The notes below the pieces were generated by a model that ran no database searches, was not told where the DNA came from, and saw only the letters and a list, made by a program, of their open reading frames with translations. Below are positions 1-5,714 of a stretch of 8,694 nucleotides of DNA, one piece after another; positions within the stretch are counted from its first letter, which is position 1, and the number at the start of each line of letters is the position of its first letter. This DNA is from JABLTI01 sp030629105 (GTDB taxonomy: Archaea > Asgardarchaeota > Heimdallarchaeia > JABLTI01): positions 1 through 8,694 of the forward strand of contig DAOVPS010000142.1 in assembly GCA_030629105.1 (NCBI GenBank), given 5' to 3'. The position numbers were made by a program, and so were the translations under genes.

Positions 1-2313
1 ATTGCTCGTAAGACCCAAGCAATTACTTATGGAGAAGAGATTTACATCCAAGTTAAGCTTGAATCATTGCAAGGTTTACCTCTTGATAATAGAATTGTTA
101 AATTCATTATATTATTAGATGATGGCACAATAATTGAGCTTGGGCAAAACATTACCAATGTATACGGTCTTGTTACCTTTAGAACAACAATAATTCATGT
201 TCCTGGTTCTTTTGAAATCGGAGTTTCGTATACCGGAGCAGTTGACTTCGGACCCTCTGAACAATTCACATCATTTGTTATTCAGAAAGCACAAGTAGTA
301 ATAATTGGATCCGATTTTGATGCAATAGTAAATTCAACTGCAACTTTTAGAATAACTCTATATGATATGTTTGGTGCTCCCATTCAACAAGCAAAGATAT
401 ATCTGTTTATTTGGTATGGAAATAATTGGGTGCTTTTAGGTATATTTACCACAAATCAATTAGGGTATGTTGATATTTCGATTGTTATTCCATTCTCTTT
501 AGGAGTTCACACTCTTAAAGCAGAATTTCAAGGAGACGATTTCTATAACAGTGGTTTTCTTGGATTAGAAATGACTGTAATTGAAGCTCCTCCAAAGATA
601 TTACCAGAAATAATTCTTAGCTCAGACGATCTAATTGTTGCTGATCATCAAGAAGTCATCATAGACATTACTGTGACAAATGCTGTAAGTGGCGCTGCTG
701 TGATGATTTATGTTTTCATAAACAACATATACAATGATACAGTTACCATCATCAATGGGTACGGTTACTTTTCCTGGCAGCCAACAAAAATCGGGCAGCA
801 TAATCTCACATTCCTCTCAGTAGAGGACACAGTCTACTTAATATCATCTCATGAAATAACAATACAAGTGGAGCAGAACATTCCTCCCGAATTAATTGGT
901 TATTACTTTGATGATTATATTTGTGAGGGAGAATCCTTTGTAATAGAAGCTAATTTCCATGATGTCTCTGGAATAAAATCAGTCTGGTTTATTGCAAATG
1001 GAACTCAATATGAGTTAGTTAAGGTTGAATCAATTTATACTACAACAATCTACATGCTTAGACAAGGAGTATACAATAATAGTCTAGTTGCAGAAGATAT
1101 GCAAGGATACATTGCTATATATGATCTTGATCCATTAACAGTTTTTGAAAGAAAAACACAAGTTTTGAAATACCATTTCGGTAATGTTGTGTTAGAATTT
1201 GGGCAAGAATTGAAATTTGAAGCCTTAATATATGCTGAAAATCCTCTAAGCCAAGTGTATTTCTTAATTAATTCTACAGAGTATCAAATGAGTCTAAGTT
1301 ACCAAATAGATGCTCATAGAAGTGTTTGGTTGATTGGCATTGATTCTTTAAATATCGGGAATTTTGAGATTAAGATAAAAATAGTTGAAGAATCTGGTAG
1401 TGTCTATATTAGAACTATCTCAGAAAGACTATTAGTCATTCCAATAGCTCCTCAACTATTAGACTATTATTGGCAAATAGAGAGTGGAAAAAGTGATGAT
1501 TTCATCTCAGGGAACATCACAATTGATTCTTATTATCCACTAGATCTCATTGAGGTTTGGATTGACGGTCAAAAATTAACAGTAACAATGATTACTGAAG
1601 GGGTTTACAATTTCTATGGGTACGTCAGTCACACAAAAAGTCATGTTTTAACAATCAAAGTAACTGACATAATGGGAAGAGTTCTTACAGACGAAATTGA
1701 ACTAGGTGGAATATCTGGTTCTTCAGTACTAACCAAATCTCTCGTAGTCTCAGTGCTTGTTATTGTAGCTTTGATTGCAGGAGCACTATATTTGTCACTG
1801 CAACGCAAAAACCGAACTCAAACAAATATTTCCTCATCTGAATTGGAACTACCGGATATAAGCGATGAATTATTGGAAACATTCGAAGATGAACCGCAAT
1901 TACCTGATGAATCAGTGAATCAAACTAAGAAATCTAAGTCACAAAACAAACGAAAAAAAGCAGTAGTTCTTCCGATAGCTTCTGTAGCAGATGATTTAGC
2001 AGAAGATTTCCTAAATGAAACTTTAGGACCCGTTGAAATTGAATCTACACCTCAGCTAGAAGAAGTCAAAGAATATATTGCTAAAGTAAAAAATGATGGT
2101 TTGCTTCCGGATGAAAATGGTGAAATGAAGAAGACAATCGATGATTTGTCAAGTCTTACCCCAGAAATTGACATTAGAGTTTTGTCAAAAGAAGAACAAA
2201 TGAAGATTTTAGCTGCAGAAGAGGAATCTGAATCGCTAAAGTCTACAGTAATTAGTCTTAAGGAAATCGCAGAGGAAATTGATCAAACGTTTAGACAGAA
2301 AGGTGGTTGTTGA
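1..2313 (+). CDS. Ig-like repeat surface protein, type I membrane anchored (5' partial)
   Basis: The reading frame is open from base 1 with no stop, so the gene begins upstream. The TTG at 67 lies inside an Ig-like domain and is not the start. The 770 visible codons encode about six beta-rich Ig-like domains up to about residue 575 (counting from base 1). The second ends with LKAEFQGDDFYNS, a pattern typical of prokaryotic Ig-like repeats. The ectodomain has many N-x-S/T sequons (NIT, NST, NDT, NLT, NGT, NNS), as expected of an archaeal surface glycoprotein. One membrane helix lies at about residues 579-600 (VVSVLVIVALIAGALYL core), followed by basic QRKNR, so the last 170 residues are cytosolic. 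That tail is acidic, has a lysine-rich patch (KKSKSQNKRKK) and ends GGC. A role in adhesion or sensing at the cell surface is inferred from architecture only. It is the first visible gene of a tight five-gene run. Confidence 0.85.
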   Translation: MARKTQAITYGEEIYIQVKLESLQGLPLDNRIVKFIILLDDGTIIELGQNITNVYGLVTFRTTIIHVPGSFEIGVSYTGAVDFGPSEQFTSFVIQKAQVVIIGSDFDAIVNSTATFRITLYDMFGAPIQQAKIYLFIWYGNNWVLLGIFTTNQLGYVDISIVIPFSLGVHTLKAEFQGDDFYNSGFLGLEMTVIEAPPKILPEIILSSDDLIVADHQEVIIDITVTNAVSGAAVMIYVFINNIYNDTVTIINGYGYFSWQPTKIGQHNLTFLSVEDTVYLISSHEITIQVEQNIPPELIGYYFDDYICEGESFVIEANFHDVSGIKSVWFIANGTQYELVKVESIYTTTIYMLRQGVYNNSLVAEDMQGYIAIYDLDPLTVFERKTQVLKYHFGNVVLEFGQELKFEALIYAENPLSQVYFLINSTEYQMSLSYQIDAHRSVWLIGIDSLNIGNFEIKIKIVEESGSVYIRTISERLLVIPIAPQLLDYYWQIESGKSDDFISGNITIDSYYPLDLIEVWIDGQKLTVTMITEGVYNFYGYVSHTKSHVLTIKVTDIMGRVLTDEIELGGISGSSVLTKSLVVSVLVIVALIAGALYLSLQRKNRTQTNISSSELELPDISDELLETFEDEPQLPDESVNQTKKSKSQNKRKKAVVLPIASVADDLAEDFLNETLGPVEIESTPQLEEVKEYIAKVKNDGLLPDENGEMKKTIDDLSSLTPEIDIRVLSKEEQMKILAAEEESESLKSTVISLKEIAEEIDQTFRQKGGC
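2301..2312 (+). promoter_or_regulatory. Ribosome-binding site and TTG start candidate for the second surface gene
   Basis: AGGTGG at 2301-2306 is followed by TTG at 2310-2312. This TTG overlaps the upstream TGA stop (2311-2313) as TTGA, an arrangement typical of translationally coupled genes. The 3-base spacing is short. TTG 2392, the only canonical start in the frame of the downstream protein, has no such site, so the original start is probably here, although the two frames now disagree. Confidence 0.5.
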
Positions 2314-2366
2314 AAAATCCCATATCTAAGGAAAGAAGAAAAAAACTTAGCTTTTCGCTTTCTTAA
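2310..2366 (+). other. Short reading frame encoding a detached signal-peptide n-region
   Basis: From TTG 2310 the frame reads MKNPISKERRKKLSFSLS and stops at TAA 2364-2366. Its first 12 residues look like the positively charged start of a signal peptide. The frame used by the downstream gene is open from 2314. Moving into it at the A7 run (2339-2345) would give the basic stretch NLAFRFLKKSLR directly before the hydrophobic core IVILLIVILNLFFA. Removing one A would join the two into a textbook signal peptide. This is either an assembly or sequencing indel, a real mutation, or slippage. It is probably the true 5' end of the next gene and not a separate gene. Confidence 0.5.
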
Positions 2367-2391
2367 GAAATCACTTAGAATTGTAATCTTA

Positions 2392-3537
2392 TTGATTGTT
2401 ATACTCAATTTATTCTTTGCAATTAATGCTTATGCATTTACCAACCAAGCAGAACAAAAGAATTTGTTAAAGAATAGTACTCTACAAGAGTATAGCTTTA
2501 ATGATATTGGGATTTTTGTGAATTCATTGGTTTGGGATGGTATAGGGATATTTGAATTATCAATAAACAAATCATTTGATCTTAGTAACATTGGTTCTGC
2601 ATTCCTAATTATAGAGTTTACTTCAGAAGGTGATCGACCAGAAAGTCCTGGGTACACATTTGTTGGAGAATTTAATCTACAACCTTTTGAGTCAATACTA
2701 AGTCGCTCAATAATTTCTATAGATGATGCCGAAGAAATTAGACAATTTGCAATTCCACTGAATGATGAAGGACGAATCTATAGTAATAGTCTGATCATAA
2801 ACGTAAGCTGTACAAATGAGTTCTCTAGTGGTGATTCTGGTACATTAACAATAAAAGACACTTCACGAATATTAATTGGAAATGCTCTCCTGTTAGATAC
2901 TTATGGCCATTATACTGCACAAGTTTATCCGGAAAAACAAAGTGGGATATCTTCTTTAAGCGGATTAAGATTACGAAGCTATATACCAATAACAATTGAA
3001 AATAATACTTTGCTCGAAAAAGGCACATGCGACCTTGAGATTACTTTGCAAATTATAGGGGAAATAAGTGTTTCACTTACCTTCTTCGATTCTAGTGATA
3101 CTACTCATCCATTTGATAAAAACGAAACATCAGAAAATACCCTTGATGCCGAAACCCAATTCTCTCCTACAATTGGTTCGAATTTTTATTCAATAGAATT
3201 CGTAATTTATAGTAATAATTTGTGGGGATCAGATTTCAACGTAACAATAACCAGTTGTATCCTTGATTTTTCTGAATCAGAAAGTGGTTTTGGTTTTAGT
3301 GATTTAGAAATTCCTTTCTTTCAATGGCCATCCATTCCTATTGTGGGAGTAATTATTCTTTTTCTTTGGATAATGCCCTATTCTATTTTGAAATATCGTG
3401 AATGGAAAAAACTTCCAGGAGAGGTTGACATCAATATTCTTGATGATGAAGATATTAACATTCTAGATCCAGAAGGTTTGACGGCGGGAGATGACGATGA
3501 TGACATCGAAGATACGTTTGATTTTGAGGATGATTAG
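2392..3537 (+). CDS. Secreted single-pass surface protein with acidic cytosolic tail, function unknown
   Basis: I do not recognise the family. With TTG 2392 as start the product has 381 residues. Residues 1-15 are hydrophobic and end in AYA, a plausible signal peptidase site, but lack the usual positive n-region, which lies upstream out of frame (start TTG 2310, see separate entry). Residues about 20-305 alternate in a beta-strand pattern and carry sequons at N28, N59, N137, N204, N244 and N283, suggesting a glycosylated beta-sandwich ectodomain. A membrane helix spans about 312-333, followed by KYREWKK, which puts the C-terminus inside. The tail of about 45 residues is strongly acidic and holds DINILD twice (346-351 and 354-359). 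It lies between the Ig-repeat gene and the transmembrane-hairpin gene, 2 bases before the latter. It may be a partner surface subunit of the Ig-repeat protein; this is inference. Confidence 0.8.
   Translation: MIVILNLFFAINAYAFTNQAEQKNLLKNSTLQEYSFNDIGIFVNSLVWDGIGIFELSINKSFDLSNIGSAFLIIEFTSEGDRPESPGYTFVGEFNLQPFESILSRSIISIDDAEEIRQFAIPLNDEGRIYSNSLIINVSCTNEFSSGDSGTLTIKDTSRILIGNALLLDTYGHYTAQVYPEKQSGISSLSGLRLRSYIPITIENNTLLEKGTCDLEITLQIIGEISVSLTFFDSSDTTHPFDKNETSENTLDAETQFSPTIGSNFYSIEFVIYSNNLWGSDFNVTITSCILDFSESESGFGFSDLEIPFFQWPSIPIVGVIILFLWIMPYSILKYREWKKLPGEVDINILDDEDINILDPEGLTAGDDDDDIEDTFDFEDD
3526..3534 (+). promoter_or_regulatory. Ribosome-binding site for the TM-hairpin gene
   Basis: GAGGATGAT matches the archaeal GGAGGTGAT consensus apart from the middle. 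It lies inside the end of the preceding gene, shortly before ATG 3540, and supports that start and translational coupling. Confidence 0.5.
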
Positions 3538-3539
3538 AT

Positions 3540-4334
3540 ATGAGTAATGAACAAACAACTGTAATAGAAAACACAAATCCTTCAACAGAAATTAGCAGTA
3601 GCTTGTCAAATAATAAATTAAAAGCTAAACTAGGAGAAGCAATTGCACAGTTAAAACCAACGATATTTAATTCCGTTATTACATTTATCGTATTTGTTAT
3701 TGTATTAGCGATAACAAAGCTCCTTGGAATAACTATAGGTGTTACTCTTGGAACTTATATTCTTGCTTCATTATTATTGCAACCGTTTTTTGAGAAAAGA
3801 TTAGGTAAGAAGTTAACTGGCTTTGGTTTCGGGAAAGCTAAAAATAAAATTTCACTAATTGGTAGCAATAATCAATCTATAATATTATTCACAAAGAAAA
3901 ATTTCCTTATTGGAATTTCTCTGTTAAGAGTAGAGTGGATCACAAATTTTGTCAATCTTGGTTCAATTTGGGATTTCTTACAAGAAGAGGGAATACAAAT
4001 ACAGGATTGTCGTGAAGGATGCTTTTTTGTTATCCGAAAAATGACTGACGCAAAGAAATCAGGTGATTTACAAGAACAAGCTACGAAACTCGTTAAGGAA
4101 ATAGAAAGAACAATCCTCTTAATGAAGAAGAAGTTCGATATAGATTTCGAAAATTTGAATTTACATCTTGTGAAAGGTCAAGAAAGAATCCTCTTGATAT
4201 TGAACATTGGGTTAGAACCAGAGAGATTTGATGCTTTTCCAGATATTTCTGAAGAGGAAATTGATTATATCAAAAACTCAACTCTGGAAAAACAAGAAGA
4301 ATCAATGGAGGAAAGACAGCCTCTTAGGGCTTAA
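3540..4334 (+). CDS. Membrane protein: transmembrane hairpin plus cytosolic alpha/beta domain, unknown family
   Basis: The 264-residue product starts with about 40 polar residues rich in S, T and N. Two closely spaced membrane helices follow (about 41-60 and 62-81) with a very short LLGIT-type turn, then FEKRLGKK. By the positive-inside rule both ends are cytosolic. Residues about 100-230 look like a folded alpha/beta domain: strands near 104-128 and 152-166, an amphipathic basic helix near 172-199, and a strand near 215-224. No catalytic motif or nucleotide-binding loop is visible. The C-terminus is charged and holds PDISEEE, which resembles a segment in the tail of the Ig-repeat protein. 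It starts 2 bases after the previous stop and 23 bases before the next gene. It could be a membrane platform or adaptor for the surface proteins, but this is inferred from architecture and context only. Confidence 0.8.
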   Translation: MSNEQTTVIENTNPSTEISSSLSNNKLKAKLGEAIAQLKPTIFNSVITFIVFVIVLAITKLLGITIGVTLGTYILASLLLQPFFEKRLGKKLTGFGFGKAKNKISLIGSNNQSIILFTKKNFLIGISLLRVEWITNFVNLGSIWDFLQEEGIQIQDCREGCFFVIRKMTDAKKSGDLQEQATKLVKEIERTILLMKKKFDIDFENLNLHLVKGQERILLILNIGLEPERFDAFPDISEEEIDYIKNSTLEKQEESMEERQPLRA

Positions 4335-4345
4335 TAAAAAACTAA

Positions 4346-4350
4346 AGGTG
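4346..4350 (+). promoter_or_regulatory. Ribosome-binding site for the polytopic membrane gene
   Basis: AGGTG lies 7 bases before ATG 4358, good spacing, and fixes the start in the only gap of the operon longer than 2 bases. Confidence 0.65.
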
Positions 4351-4357
4351 TTAAAGT

Positions 4358-5029
4358 ATGGTTGTAATATTTAATCTAGAAGTATTGTATAAATCAATAG
4401 AACTAATACTATTATTTTGGTTGCTTGGATTACTCTTTAAGTGGGTGCTAACATTCATTTTCGGAGAGAAAGGTGCTCGAGTCATTGGCTTCCTAGGATA
4501 CACAGTTAATTTCTACCTGAAGAAATTTGTTTTGTCAAAGATCTTTAAGATTGAAGTTCATGAATGTGATCCGTTTAGATTGAAATTCACCTACGAAGAA
4601 ACAAATCGCTGGGATATTTTGTTTACCTCATTAGTTCTTGTTCCAATGGGACTTGGTTTGTTGTTGGGATCACTAATAGGTGCTGTTGGGTTAATGCTTG
4701 AAAGTAACCTTGTCTTATTGTCCTCTTTTCTCTACATCTTTGGCTTCTTGATTGCCGTTAATTCTGTCCCTTCATTTCAAGATATTAAGGAATTAAGTAG
4801 TTGTTCTGTACGATCAATTGTAATTTGGTTTGTAATTGCAACTGTTCTCTGTGCTATTCTTGCTTCAGTACTAGTTCCTTTCTTAAATTCATTAGGAGTA
4901 ATTATTGCAATTTTAACGGGAATAATAACTACAACACTACTCACATTTTTCATTCCAGGATTATCTAATAAAATGTCTTCCGAGAAAAGTACTTCATTAA
5001 TTGGTGGAACAGTGGATTTAGATGGATAA
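4358..5029 (+). CDS. Polytopic membrane protein, possible degenerate M50-like protease homologue
   Basis: The product has 223 residues and about five membrane helices (roughly 12-35, 86-110, 115-135, 153-176 and 177-199), and ends in a short polar tail. From memory, its layout resembles archaeal M50-type membrane metalloprotease relatives. Residues 47-57 (GYTVNFYLKKF) and the following KIFKIEV occupy the place where those proteins have G-T-x-x-H-E-x-x-H and then L-F-G-x-x-V. The NSVPSFQDI stretch at 135-143 resembles the PS-x-x-D loop near their C-terminal helices. No HExxH is present, so it cannot be an active zinc protease of this type. The homology is a tentative reading, and it may simply be an unrelated membrane protein. 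A clear ribosome-binding site supports the ATG, and its last 8 bases overlap the RadB-like gene, suggesting coupled synthesis. Confidence 0.75.
   Translation: MVVIFNLEVLYKSIELILLFWLLGLLFKWVLTFIFGEKGARVIGFLGYTVNFYLKKFVLSKIFKIEVHECDPFRLKFTYEETNRWDILFTSLVLVPMGLGLLLGSLIGAVGLMLESNLVLLSSFLYIFGFLIAVNSVPSFQDIKELSSCSVRSIVIWFVIATVLCAILASVLVPFLNSLGVIIAILTGIITTTLLTFFIPGLSNKMSSEKSTSLIGGTVDLDG
5003..5007 (+). promoter_or_regulatory. Ribosome-binding site candidate for the RadB-like gene
   Basis: GGTGG at 5003-5007 lies 14 bases before ATG 5022, and a weaker GTGGAT follows at 5012. Both lie inside the preceding coding sequence, whose TAA (5027-5029) falls just after this ATG. Termination-reinitiation may therefore matter more than direct binding. 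Confidence 0.35.
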
Positions 5030-5708
5030 TGGAAATTTAATTTCTGTAAGAGAATCAAGTACAGAATTTCTTAGCAAAGGAAAAATATTGCATTTATATG
5101 GTCCCCCAAAAAGTGGAAAATCTACTCTTTCAGCAACGATAGCTTTTGAACTAGCTAAGCATGATTTACAAGTGAGTATTATCTCAACAGAACGTCCCAT
5201 TGAAATCAGAATGCAATCTATGATTGAAGCTGAAGGCGGCTATACTCGAGAATTATTGGAAACAATATCAACATCTAATATTTTTACTTTTGATGATTTA
5301 CTTCAAACAATTATTCATGATTTACCTACAATAGAGTTAGAAATGGATGTGCTAATTGTTGATTCACTCACATCATCTTATCGACCACATGCTGATCCCA
5401 TAAGTTTGACATTATTAAGAAAAGCTCTCTCAACTCTACAATCACTTGCTATTAACAGAAATATTGCTGTTATGTATACAAATCAGGTAGCATCAACAAT
5501 GACTACAAATAATGATTTTCGACCCGTAGCTTCTGCATCAACAAGGAGTTACAGTGACATTACTACAAGACTTACTCGAAGAAGTAATGAAAGCACGGAA
5601 ATTACTTTTGAAGACTTAAATGGAGAAGAATTGGAAGTTTTGGAACCCTTTACTATCACAGCATTAGGCATCGAAGAATTCGAACAATTATTTCAAGTGC
5701 TCGAGTAA
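5022..5708 (+). CDS. RadB-like RecA-superfamily ATPase
   Basis: The 228-residue product is a single RecA-fold domain without the N-terminal helix-hairpin-helix domain of RadA, matching the usual RadB length. Walker A is GPPKSGKST at 27-35. E57 in STERP sits at the position of the catalytic glutamate. Walker B is VLIVD at 110-114, followed by SLTSSYR, close to the DS-x-T-x-x-YR of RadB. TNQV at 153-156 matches the RecA/RadB segment before loop L2, and the end (FTITALGIEE) matches the family's last strands. RadB is a euryarchaeal recombinase paralogue thought to help RadA in homologous recombination. Divergent points: after TNQV, RPVASAST replaces the usual P-x-GG segment, and Walker A has KS where GT or GS is common. 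A KaiC- or ArlH-type ATPase is a weaker alternative. The gene sits last in an operon of surface and membrane genes and converges on hef. Confidence 0.75.
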   Translation: MDNGNLISVRESSTEFLSKGKILHLYGPPKSGKSTLSATIAFELAKHDLQVSIISTERPIEIRMQSMIEAEGGYTRELLETISTSNIFTFDDLLQTIIHDLPTIELEMDVLIVDSLTSSYRPHADPISLTLLRKALSTLQSLAINRNIAVMYTNQVASTMTTNNDFRPVASASTRSYSDITTRLTRRSNESTEITFEDLNGEELEVLEPFTITALGIEEFEQLFQVLE

Positions 5709-5714
5709 AATCAG

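Noticed and set aside
67..69. TTG at 67 as start of the Ig-repeat gene.
   Set aside because: The frame is open to base 1, the upstream residues continue the same beta-rich domain, and a secreted protein would need a signal peptide, which is absent here.
2308..2400. The Ig-repeat gene and the next surface gene lie in the same frame, separated by a single TGA after a Cys codon; possible selenocysteine readthrough giving one fused protein.
   Set aside because: The sequence after TGA is a basic segment plus hydrophobic core ending AYA, a normal signal peptide, and an AGGTGG/TTGA start signal sits at the junction. Two separate surface proteins explain this better.
2430..3028. Two minus-strand reading frames of 75 and 67 codons opposite the second surface gene.
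   Set aside because: They lie fully antisense to a coherent coding sequence, have no ribosome-binding site and encode no recognisable protein.
4777..5200. Two minus-strand reading frames of 93 and 60 codons opposite the membrane and RadB-like genes.
   Set aside because: They are antisense to clear coding sequence with Walker A and membrane helices, so they are shadows.
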